Part shown: piece by piece, positions 1-6,856 of the stretch
How positions within the stretch are numbered: position 1 is the first letter of the stretch
Layout: every line of letters starts with the position of its first letter
Source: an uncultured Holophaga sp.
GTDB taxonomy: Bacteria; Acidobacteriota; Holophagae; Holophagales; Holophagaceae
DNA: 64,000 nucleotides
Reading direction: 5' to 3'
Assembly (NCBI RefSeq): GCF_963677305.1
Contig: NZ_OY781925.1
Span: forward strand, 1,899,501-1,963,500
Made by a program: the position numbers and the translations under genes
The notes under the pieces: generated by a model
The model's input: the letters and a program-made list of their open reading frames with translations, nothing else
What the model was told of the DNA's origin: nothing
Databases searched by the model: none

Positions 1-90
1 ACCGAGTTCCTCGGGGAACCGAATGGAGAAAAAGCCCATCAACTCCTGCATACTGCCTATCAGGCCCGCAATCCCAGGGGGATCCGGTGA
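1..90 (+). CDS. [FeFe]-hydrogenase catalytic subunit, C-terminal end (partial)
   Basis: Frame 1 is open from the first base to a TGA at 88-90 and gives 29 residues beginning TEFLGEP and containing KAHQLLHT. This matches the closing consensus of the iron-only hydrogenase small-subunit domain, usually written EFLGxPxSxxAHxLLHTxY, as I recall it. The stop overlaps the GTG start of the next gene (GTGA), so the two are translationally coupled. Only the extreme C-terminus is inside the window; the H-cluster cysteines lie upstream. The neighbouring NuoE/HydC-type protein supports the call. The short length is the main uncertainty. Confidence 0.72.
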   Translation, partial: TEFLGEPNGEKAHQLLHTAYQARNPRGIR

Positions 91-626
91 ATCACCAGAC
101 TGCGAACACTGACAATTGGGAAGCCGTCCGTTCGGCCTGCCTCGAGGTTCTTCCGGCGAATATCGTCGAGTTCATCGAGCAGAACCGCGACCTGGAGCAC
201 TCCGAGGGCCAGCTCATCGCCGTGCTCCATATGGTCCAGAACCACTTCGGCTATCTGGCCCAGGACACCATGCATGCCGTGGCCCAGCTGGCCCAGATCC
301 CCCTGGCCAAGGTCACGGGGGTGGCAACCTTCTACCACTACTTCCGCCTGCAGCCCCGGGGCAAGCACATGATCAGCGTGTGCCTGGGCACCGCCTGCTA
401 CGTGAAGGGTGCCGAGAAGGTCAGCCAGCGTCTCATGGACGAGCTGGGCATCCACTTCGGCGAGACCACCCGGGATGGCATGTTCTCCCTGGACAGCACC
501 CGCTGCCTGGGCACCTGCGGCCTTGCCCCCGTGGTCATGGTGGACAACCAGGTCTACGGCCCCCTGACCCCCACGGATGTCTCGGTGCTGCTGGCCAAGT
601 ACGTCAAGAAGGACAAGGGCGAGTAG
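87..626 (+). CDS. NuoE/HydC-type [2Fe-2S] thioredoxin-fold subunit of an [FeFe]-hydrogenase
   Basis: 179 aa, GTG start overlapping the stop of the hydrogenase gene. It is a 24-kDa-subunit (NuoE/HndA/HydC) family protein. The four [2Fe-2S] ligands are all present: C99 and C104 in CLGTAC, then C140 and C144 in CLGTC. The N-terminal helical domain (about 1-80) has the family pattern ending in GVATFYHYF. In complex I this subunit sits beside NuoF. Here the upstream partner is an [FeFe]-hydrogenase and no nuoF follows, because a hairpin terminator comes next. I therefore infer a small electron-transfer subunit of an NAD(P)-linked, possibly electron-bifurcating, cytoplasmic hydrogenase rather than of complex I. 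The family is certain; the hydrogenase assignment depends on the partial upstream gene. Confidence 0.85.
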   Translation: MNHQTANTDNWEAVRSACLEVLPANIVEFIEQNRDLEHSEGQLIAVLHMVQNHFGYLAQDTMHAVAQLAQIPLAKVTGVATFYHYFRLQPRGKHMISVCLGTACYVKGAEKVSQRLMDELGIHFGETTRDGMFSLDSTRCLGTCGLAPVVMVDNQVYGPLTPTDVSVLLAKYVKKDKGE

Positions 627-650
627 TCCACCCGGGCTGTCATGCCTGAG

Positions 651-690
651 AGGGTCCCGGAGGGGTGCACCTTGCCCCTGCCGGGACCCT
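651..690 (+). terminator. hairpin terminator after the hydrogenase operon
   Basis: AGGGTCCCGG at 651-660 pairs perfectly with CCGGGACCCT at 681-690. An inner AGGGG (661-665)/CCCCT (675-679) extends the stem. It lies 25 bp past the stop of the HydC-like gene. There is no long T-run, so it could act as a 3' stabilising hairpin instead. Confidence 0.6.
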
Positions 691-761
691 TGGCGTTGGG
701 TGGACCTGGCGGCTGACCGGGCCGATGATGCCTGGGAAACGTGGCATCCGGCACGGGATAG

Positions 762-821
762 CCCGGGACAAAAGTGTCACGGACAGGTATCCTGGATGTT
801 TATACCGGGGCTTGTCCCGGG
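762..821 (+). promoter_or_regulatory. asnB upstream inverted repeat with candidate -10
   Basis: CCCGGGACAA (762-771) and TTGTCCCGGG (812-821) form a perfect 10-bp inverted repeat with a 40-nt gap. The gap holds a TTTATA (799-804) that could be a -10 for asnB, without a convincing -35. The asnB ribosome binding site (GGAGGA, 831-836) follows directly. The repeat is seen; its role as operator or leader stem is inferred. Confidence 0.35.
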
Positions 822-839
822 GGCTCTTGTGGAGGAACC

Positions 840-2543
840 ATGTGCGGCATCCTGACCATTCTGAACATCGACCCCGCACGGTCCAATCCCAATGAGCTCC
901 GCAAGGTGGCCCTGGCCATGGGCCGGAAGATCCGGCATCGCGGTCCCGATTGGAGCGGCATCTGGGCCTGTGATCGGGCGATCCTGGTGCACGAGCGGCT
1001 CTCCATCGTCGACGTGGAGCACGGCGCCCAGCCCCTGCTGGACACCTGCAATGGCAATGTCCTGGCGGTGAACGGCGAGATCTACAACCACAAGGACCTT
1101 CGGGCTCAGTTGCAGGAATCCCACGACTTCCAGACCAACTCCGACTGTGAGCCCATCCTCTACCTCTACGATGAGTTCAAGCCCAAGGACTTCCTGAACC
1201 GGATGAACGGCATCTTCGCCTTCGTTCTATACGACCCCAAGCGCGACACCTTCCTCATCGCCCGCGACCCCATCGGGGTGATCCCCCTCTATGTGGGCTG
1301 GGACCGCCTGGAGAACATGTACGTCTCCTCGGAGATGAAGGCCCTGGTGGGCCACTGTGAGCGCATCCAGGAGTTCCCCGCCGGACACTACTTCCTGGGT
1401 CACGAGGCCGACAAGGGCTTCCAGAGCTATTACGAGCCCAAGTGGGCCGAGCCTGGCTTCTACCCCAGCACCCCCTACGATCCTGCGGTGCTCCAGGAGG
1501 CCCTGGAGGCCGCCGTCAAGCGCCAGCTCATGTGCGATGTGCCCTACGGCCTCCTCATCTCCGGTGGCGTGGACAGCAGTGTCATCGCGGCCATCGCCGC
1601 CAAGTACAGCCAGGGGCGGGTGGAGGAGGATGGTCAGAGCCCCTCTTGGTGGCCCCGCATGCACAGCTTCGCCGTGGGCCTCAAGGGCGCTCCGGACTTC
1701 GCTCCCGCCCGCAAGGTGGCTGAGTACATCGGCTCCGTGCACCACGAGATCACCTTCACGGTGCAGGAGGGCCTGGATGCCCTCTCCGATGTCATCTACC
1801 ACCTGGAGACCTTCGATATCACCACCGTGCGGGCCTCCACGCCCATGTATCTCCTGATGCGGAAGATCCACTCCTTCGGCATCAAGATGGTGCTCTCCGG
1901 TGAGGGCGCCGACGAGATCTTCGGCGGCTACCTCTACTTCCACAAGGCCCCCGATGGCCGGGAACTGCACGACGAGACCGTGCGCAAACTGAAGAAACTG
2001 CACCTCTACGACTGCCTGCGCGCCAACAAGACCAGTGCCGCCTGGGGTGTGGAGGCCCGGGTGCCCTTCCTGGACCGGGAGTTCCTGGATGTGGCCATGA
2101 TGATGGATCCCGCCGCCAAGCTCCCCCGCAATGCCGACTACCCCCGTCCCATCGAGAAGTTCCCCCTGCGCAAGGCCTTCGACGGCTACATCCCCAGCGA
2201 TGTGCTGTGGCGCCAGAAGGAGCAGTTCTCCGACGGCGTGGGCTACTCCTGGATCGACTCCCTCAAGGCCTATGCCGAGCAGGAGATCAGCGATGGCATG
2301 ATGGGCGGCGCTGCCCAGCGCTTCCCCGTCAAGACCCCCGAGACCAAGGAGGCCTACCTCTACCGGCAGCTCTTCGAGCAGCACTTCCCCAGCGCCACCG
2401 CCGTGAACTGCGTGCCCCACGAGAAGAGCGTGGCCTGCAGCACCCCCATAGCCCTTGCCTGGGACGAGTCCTTCAAGAACATGGTGGACCCCTCCGGCCG
2501 TGCCGTGGCCGGGGTGCACGATGAGGCCTACCAGGCCAAGTAG
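840..2543 (+). CDS. asnB: asparagine synthetase B (glutamine-hydrolysing)
   Basis: 567 aa. It makes asparagine from aspartate, ATP and glutamine in the cytoplasm. The start at 840 is fixed by GGAGGA four bases upstream and by the need for Cys2 as the N-terminal glutaminase nucleophile (MCGIL). The reading frame stays open further upstream, but an upstream start would bury this Cys. The glutaminase domain (about 1-200) shows RHRGPDWSG, ERLSIVD and NGEIYNH. The synthetase domain has the PP-loop SGGVDSS (241-247) and SGEGADEIFGGY. Length matches the E. coli AsnB class (554 aa). Monocistronic, ending in a hairpin shared with the convergent dapB-like gene. Confidence 0.95.
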   Translation: MCGILTILNIDPARSNPNELRKVALAMGRKIRHRGPDWSGIWACDRAILVHERLSIVDVEHGAQPLLDTCNGNVLAVNGEIYNHKDLRAQLQESHDFQTNSDCEPILYLYDEFKPKDFLNRMNGIFAFVLYDPKRDTFLIARDPIGVIPLYVGWDRLENMYVSSEMKALVGHCERIQEFPAGHYFLGHEADKGFQSYYEPKWAEPGFYPSTPYDPAVLQEALEAAVKRQLMCDVPYGLLISGGVDSSVIAAIAAKYSQGRVEEDGQSPSWWPRMHSFAVGLKGAPDFAPARKVAEYIGSVHHEITFTVQEGLDALSDVIYHLETFDITTVRASTPMYLLMRKIHSFGIKMVLSGEGADEIFGGYLYFHKAPDGRELHDETVRKLKKLHLYDCLRANKTSAAWGVEARVPFLDREFLDVAMMMDPAAKLPRNADYPRPIEKFPLRKAFDGYIPSDVLWRQKEQFSDGVGYSWIDSLKAYAEQEISDGMMGGAAQRFPVKTPETKEAYLYRQLFEQHFPSATAVNCVPHEKSVACSTPIALAWDESFKNMVDPSGRAVAGVHDEAYQAK

Positions 2544-2562
2544 GCGCATCTTCCCGCGCTGA

Positions 2563-2590
2563 GAAGGCCCCGCCAGCTGGTGGGGCCTTC
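2563..2590. terminator. bidirectional hairpin between asnB and dapB
   Basis: GAAGGCCCC (2563-2571) pairs with GGGGCCTTC (2582-2590); the stem continues inward through a G-T wobble and further pairs. It sits between two converging stop codons (2543 and 2599), so it can serve both genes. Confidence 0.6.
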
Positions 2591-2598
2591 CTGTCGCT

Positions 2599-3372
2599 TC
2601 AGGCGCTGAGGTTGGTCTCCATGGCCAGGAAGGGCCTCAGCAGGTCCTCCATCCGATAGAATCCTGCAGCCCTGCCCACCAGGTTTTTCACCGCGAAGAG
2701 GGCGCCATTGCCGAAGGCCTCCCGGCTGATGGACTCATGGCTCAAGCGAACCGTCTGGTAGGGAAAGCCGAAGAGGATCTCATGGCGGCCGACGATGCCG
2801 CCTGCGCGGATGGACTTGATGTCCGTCTCCTCCATGGCCAGCTCCCTGGCGATGACCTTGGCGGTGCCCGACACCTCGCTCTTGGTCTTGAAGTGCTCCT
2901 CCAGCAGTTCCACATCGGTGTCGGGGGCGATGTTCTTCAGGACCTTGGCCGCCAGCAGGAGGAAGTTGATCCCCAGGGTGATGTTGGGGGACCAGAGGAC
3001 CGGCACGGAGCGCCCCAGTCCCCGGAGTCGCTTGATCTGGGGCTCGCCGTAGTTGGAGATGGCTGAGACCACGGCGATGCCCCGACGGGCCGCAGCCTCC
3101 GCATAGGTCTCCAGGCCATCCAGATGGGAGAAGTCCACGATGGCATCCACGGGATGGGCGTCCAAGTGGCTCTCGATATCCTCCCTGGAGAGACAGACCA
3201 GGGTTCCGGGCTCATCCGAGTCGACCCCCAGGAACTCTGGTACGCTGCGATGCTCCATGCGATGGCTCCTGCGGGCCACCCAGTTGAGGCAGGTCTCCTT
3301 GCTTTGGAGCAGGACCGAGGCCACGGCCCGGCCGGTCTTGCCGAATCCGAAAAGACCTACGCGGATGCTCAT
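2599..3372 (-). CDS. dapB: 4-hydroxy-tetrahydrodipicolinate reductase (variant motif)
   Basis: 257 aa, ATG preceded by GGAGAG. DapB reduces hydroxy-tetrahydrodipicolinate with NAD(P)H in lysine and diaminopimelate synthesis. The N-terminal Rossmann fold has GFGKTG (9-14). The catalytic region reads EEHFKTKSEVSGTA: the proton-donor His (H160), Lys (K164) and substrate-binding SGT (168-170) are kept. Compared with the classical HHRHKVDAPSGTA motif it lacks the Pro and is one residue shorter. IRAGGIVGRHE follows the family SIRAGxIVGxH element. No other lysine gene is adjacent. A DapB-like reductase with another substrate cannot be excluded, but bona fide DapB is most likely. Confidence 0.8.
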   Translation of the reverse strand: MSIRVGLFGFGKTGRAVASVLLQSKETCLNWVARRSHRMEHRSVPEFLGVDSDEPGTLVCLSREDIESHLDAHPVDAIVDFSHLDGLETYAEAAARRGIAVVSAISNYGEPQIKRLRGLGRSVPVLWSPNITLGINFLLLAAKVLKNIAPDTDVELLEEHFKTKSEVSGTAKVIARELAMEETDIKSIRAGGIVGRHEILFGFPYQTVRLSHESISREAFGNGALFAVKNLVGRAAGFYRMEDLLRPFLAMETNLSA

Positions 3373-3514
3373 GATGTCTCTCCTTGGGTCAACCGAGCCC
3401 TCCCCGGGCAGCGGAGCTCCGCGTCGGGGCGAAGGGGCCGGAGGTTAAAGTGTTGGTTTGAATATTATTTGCAATACAAATAAAAATGTCAAGACAGGGA
3501 GGGGGTAAAATGTA

Positions 3515-3531
3515 TTGAGACTCAATCTCAA
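3515..3531. promoter_or_regulatory. Fur-box-like palindrome upstream of the MoxR/VWA pair
   Basis: TTGAGACTCAATCTCAA is a 17-bp palindrome with a single mismatched pair, located 66 bp before the chosen ATG at 3597. It resembles iron-responsive Fur-family boxes of the TTGAGAnnnnnTCTCAA kind. It lies in the AT-rich 3450-3535 segment that also has ATTTG-CAATA-CAAAT (3467-3481). The palindrome is seen; the regulator is inferred. Confidence 0.45.
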
Positions 3532-3596
3532 AAATGTCAAAATCCCTCCAGAGCATCCCGGTAGCCCCCGCGGACCATGACCCTGAGGAGAAGGCC

Positions 3597-4535
3597 ATGC
3601 AGCACACTTTCACTTACGGACGCCAGCGTCTTCCCATCTGTTCCGGCGGGGTGGTGCAGGGGGAGGTCAGCTTCCTTGAGAGCTCCCTGGACCCGGACAC
3701 GGTGGAGGGCCTCATGGTGGCGGTATCCCAGGGCCTGCCGGTGCTTCTGGAGGGGCCCACCGGCTCGGGCAAGACCTCCGTCATCCGCTGGCTGGCGGGC
3801 CGCACTGGGCACACCTACCGCCGCATCCAGCTCAATGGGGCGACCACCGTGGAGAACTTCGTCGGGCGCTATCTGCTCAGTGCGGAGGGCACCTTCTGGG
3901 TGGATGGGATCCTCACCGATGCCATGCGGCACGGTCACTGGCTGCTGCTGGACGAGATCAACGCCGCGCTTCCCGAGATCCTCTTTGTGATCAACAGCAT
4001 CCTGGATGATGACCGGGCCCTGATCCTGGACCAGAAGGAGGATCGGGAACTGGTGGTGCCCCATCCTGACTTCCGTCTCTTCGCGGCCATGAACCCCTGG
4101 CAGGACTACGCGGGTACCAAGGAGCTCAACAGATCCCAGTTGGACCGCTTTGTGAAGTTCCAGTACGAGTATCTGCCGGAGGCTGAGGAGGTCCAGGTGC
4201 TTGCCTGCCAGACCGGGATCGATCCTGAACTCGGCCGCGCTGGGCAGGGGGCGGACCCTGTGCTGCTCCGCATGGTCAAGGTGGCCCGCGCCATCCGGCG
4301 CATGGAGGAGGCCGGAGAGGTCAGTGCCGTCTGCTCCACCCGGCAGCTCATCCAATGGGCGAGCCTGAGCCGGGCTCTGGAGATCAAGAAGGCCGCCCGG
4401 ATCGCCCTGGTCAACAAATACGAAAAGGCGGACCGGGGGCTGGTGGAGAACGAACTGGACAAGTTCTTCCAGGACGGTGAAGACCTGGGGGCCTACCTGG
4501 CCGATGCCACCCTGGCGAATGAAGCTGCGAGCTGA
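3597..4535 (+). CDS. MoxR-family AAA+ ATPase (CbbQ/NorQ/CobS-like)
   Basis: 312 aa. Walker A is GPTGSGKT (53-60), Walker B WLLLDE (115-120), then a sensor-1-like FAAMNP stretch and the arginine-containing LDRFVKF region. The GATTVENFVGRYLL loop is typical of MoxR ATPases that act with a VWA-domain partner. An in-frame ATG exists at 3534, but AGGAGAAGG just before 3597 and the homology starting there favour 3597. It is followed after 10 bp by the VWA gene. Such pairs remodel or insert metal into target enzymes (CobS/CobT, NorQ/NorD, CbbQ/CbbO). The target here is not identifiable from sequence. The upstream Fur-like palindrome hints at a metal link. Confidence 0.88.
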   Translation: MQHTFTYGRQRLPICSGGVVQGEVSFLESSLDPDTVEGLMVAVSQGLPVLLEGPTGSGKTSVIRWLAGRTGHTYRRIQLNGATTVENFVGRYLLSAEGTFWVDGILTDAMRHGHWLLLDEINAALPEILFVINSILDDDRALILDQKEDRELVVPHPDFRLFAAMNPWQDYAGTKELNRSQLDRFVKFQYEYLPEAEEVQVLACQTGIDPELGRAGQGADPVLLRMVKVARAIRRMEEAGEVSAVCSTRQLIQWASLSRALEIKKAARIALVNKYEKADRGLVENELDKFFQDGEDLGAYLADATLANEAAS

Positions 4536-4545
4536 CGAGGGAACC

Positions 4546-6372
4546 ATGACTCAGTTTGTCGAGACTATGCCGCAGGAATCCCTCAAGCGGCAGCTGGAGG
4601 CCCTGGCTCATACCACTCTGGATATGGACGTGGGTCTGGAGCCAGGGGAGGGCTGGGGCTACCACCCGGGCAGGCGGGTGTTGAGCTACCCCCGGGAGGT
4701 GGGGTTCTCTGTCGGGCACCGCCTCTTCTTCGGTCACTTCTTCCGCCAAGTGGCCAGGGCCAAGTACAGCGACCCCAGGACCCTGAGGACCCTCCGGGAG
4801 CCCCGCAGAGCCTTCGCCCTGCTTCTGCACGGTCTGGAGGGGCTGCGGGTCGAGGCCCGGCTGCAGCGCCACTACCCCGGAACAGCCGATGCATTCCAGG
4901 TCCTCGCGGGGGCAGGGGAGACTCCGGAAGCCCGCTCCGTGCTGATGGGAGGTCCGGACCATCTCAATGTCCTGGCGAACCTCCACCGGATCGGTCATGG
5001 GCTGGGCATGGTGCCCTCCTCGCCCCGGGCCCGCGGCTTCCTGGAGCGTCATCAGGTCGAGGCCCTGGCCCTGCGGGAGCTCGGCAGCACCCTCGAACTC
5101 TCAGAGCGGATCTCCCAGCCACTCTGGCTGGACTTCCAGCGGCTCCTCCTGGGGGAGCTCAGCTTTGCCGCCCATGAGGGCCAGACCCGGCTGGAACGGG
5201 AGCTGGGTGAGCTGCATGACGAGGCCCACCGCTGCGATCGCAAGGACGCTTGCAAGGACTGCCGCAAGGAGGAGAAGAGGGCCGGGGAGGCTGAGCCTCT
5301 GGCGGGCACCCGGGAGACCGGGGGCTGCGGGGACCGGGAGGGGAAGTCCGCTGAGGGCGGCGGTCCCATGTTCGGGGACGCACCAGAGCAGGTCGGCGAA
5401 TCCGACGATGAGACGGGCTATCACTTGGCCTTCTCCGACCTGAACCCCGCTCTTCGGCGGGACCAGCCCTCCCGGCGCGAGGCCTCAGACCGCTGCACGG
5501 GCTTTGAGAAGGCTCGGTCAGGAAGCCGAGCAGAGGCGGAGGCCCTGGGCATTCCCCGGTCCCGCCACGAAGGCTCCGAGATCTATCCCACCTACGAGCA
5601 GCTCTTCGATGCCCGCCAGCGCCGCCGGAAGGCAGACTTCGCCGCGCGCATGAAGCGGGTTCTGCGCCACAACGATGCCAACCGCCTGGGTGGGGCCTCC
5701 AGCGAAGGCATCCTGCAGTCCTCTCTGCTCTATCGCTGGCGCTGCCGGAGCAACCGGGTCTTCGCCCGGAACACCCTGAGGTCCCGGCCCGACTATGCCA
5801 TCACCCTGCTCATCGATGAGAGCTCGAGCATGCGGGGCACACGGATCCATCACACCGCCCAGGCGGCTGTCCTGCTGGCCGAGGTCCTGCAGGCCGTCCA
5901 GGTGCCCTTCCAGATCCTGGGCTTCAATAGCCACGTGCAGGTCTACAAGCACTTCCGCCAGGCCTATGACTGGGGGGTCAAGCGGCAGTTGGAGGAGATC
6001 ATCCCCGAGGCTGACAGCTGGTGGGCTGAGAACACCAACGATGCCGGGGCCCTGGCGCTCAGCTCCCACTTCAGTCATCTGCAGGTGGGGCAGCACATCA
6101 CCCTGGTCCTCACGGACGGTCGCTCCAATCTCCCCAACCAGCCCATTCCTGCCGGGTTCCGGGACTGCTTTCCGCGGAGCTGCCGGAGTTGGAGCCACCT
6201 GGACATCAAGGATGAAGTGGGGCGGGCCATGAAGCGAGGCCTGGTCATCGGCATCGGGATCAACTATCCCGGGATCCGGGAGACCTACCCCCTCTCCTTC
6301 GTCAACCGCGAGATCGAGCACCTGGGCAGCCAGGTGTTCGCGGTCCTGCAGAAACACATGCGCAGGAGCTGA
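4546..6372 (+). CDS. VWA-domain partner protein (CobT/NorD-like)
   Basis: 608 aa, ATG at 4546, ten bases after the ATPase. The N-terminal half (about 1-220) is helical and resembles NorD/CobT-type proteins. A charged, low-complexity linker (about 230-370) includes a Cys-rich CDRKDACKDC stretch that could bind a metal. The C-terminal von Willebrand A domain has a MIDAS motif DESSS, a conserved Thr in NTNDAGAL, and LVLTDGRSN. It should form a chaperone-like machine with the MoxR ATPase, the VWA domain binding Mg2+ and a client. The gene ends directly against the convergent gene at 6373, with no intergenic base. Client unknown; family call solid. Confidence 0.85.
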   Translation: MTQFVETMPQESLKRQLEALAHTTLDMDVGLEPGEGWGYHPGRRVLSYPREVGFSVGHRLFFGHFFRQVARAKYSDPRTLRTLREPRRAFALLLHGLEGLRVEARLQRHYPGTADAFQVLAGAGETPEARSVLMGGPDHLNVLANLHRIGHGLGMVPSSPRARGFLERHQVEALALRELGSTLELSERISQPLWLDFQRLLLGELSFAAHEGQTRLERELGELHDEAHRCDRKDACKDCRKEEKRAGEAEPLAGTRETGGCGDREGKSAEGGGPMFGDAPEQVGESDDETGYHLAFSDLNPALRRDQPSRREASDRCTGFEKARSGSRAEAEALGIPRSRHEGSEIYPTYEQLFDARQRRRKADFAARMKRVLRHNDANRLGGASSEGILQSSLLYRWRCRSNRVFARNTLRSRPDYAITLLIDESSSMRGTRIHHTAQAAVLLAEVLQAVQVPFQILGFNSHVQVYKHFRQAYDWGVKRQLEEIIPEADSWWAENTNDAGALALSSHFSHLQVGQHITLVLTDGRSNLPNQPIPAGFRDCFPRSCRSWSHLDIKDEVGRAMKRGLVIGIGINYPGIRETYPLSFVNREIEHLGSQVFAVLQKHMRRS

Positions 6373-6819
6373 CTAACGGGCCCAGTCCAGGCTGTCCCGC
6401 TTGGCCTCCCAGTGGGCCCCCAGGTCCAGCTCGATGGCCTTGTCGCAGAGTTCGAGGGCGGCGTGGAAGTCCCCCAGCTCGCTCTGGGCCTGTACGCCCC
6501 GTTCCAGGGCGGTGGTGGCCTCGAGCGCGGCCCTGTACCCATGGCCCAGGCCCTCTTCCATGGCGGGCAGGTTGGTCAGGAAGCCCTGGACCGCCTCCAC
6601 GGTGCCACCCCAATCCTGGAGCTGGGCCTGGGCCTCCGCCAGCAGGTCGTAGGCCACGGCCTTCACCGCGTTGGGAAGGCTCTGCTGGCCCTCGAAGGTC
6701 CGGAGGAGATACTTGCGGGCCTGGGCGGGACCGCTGAAGGCGGCCTCACGGTGGCCTGCCAGGACATCCTCCAGGATCTCCTTCACGGACTTTCGGACGG
6801 GTTCGATGCGCTTGGCCAA
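6373..6819 (-). CDS. small helical (TPR-like) hypothetical protein
   Basis: 148 aa if started at the TTG at 6819, which has GGAG seven bases upstream. The frame stays open further upstream but there it overlaps the tannase-like gene and gives Pro/Ser-rich, shadow-like sequence. The protein is almost entirely alpha-helical, with Ala/Leu/Glu-rich repeats such as GDFHAALELCDKAIELD that look like a TPR helix pair. No signal peptide or membrane segment. It lies 37 bp downstream of the tannase-like gene and is probably cotranscribed. Perhaps a protein-protein scaffold; no specific function recognised. Confidence 0.6.
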   Translation of the reverse strand: MAKRIEPVRKSVKEILEDVLAGHREAAFSGPAQARKYLLRTFEGQQSLPNAVKAVAYDLLAEAQAQLQDWGGTVEAVQGFLTNLPAMEEGLGHGYRAALEATTALERGVQAQSELGDFHAALELCDKAIELDLGAHWEAKRDSLDWAR

Positions 6820-6856
6820 GGACTTGCTCCGGCAAAAGGAGAAGGTAGCATGCGCC

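Noticed and set aside
1227..2549. Long minus-strand open frame over asnB
   Set aside because: His/Gly/Leu-rich antisense shadow of a strongly conserved gene; typical of GC-rich DNA.
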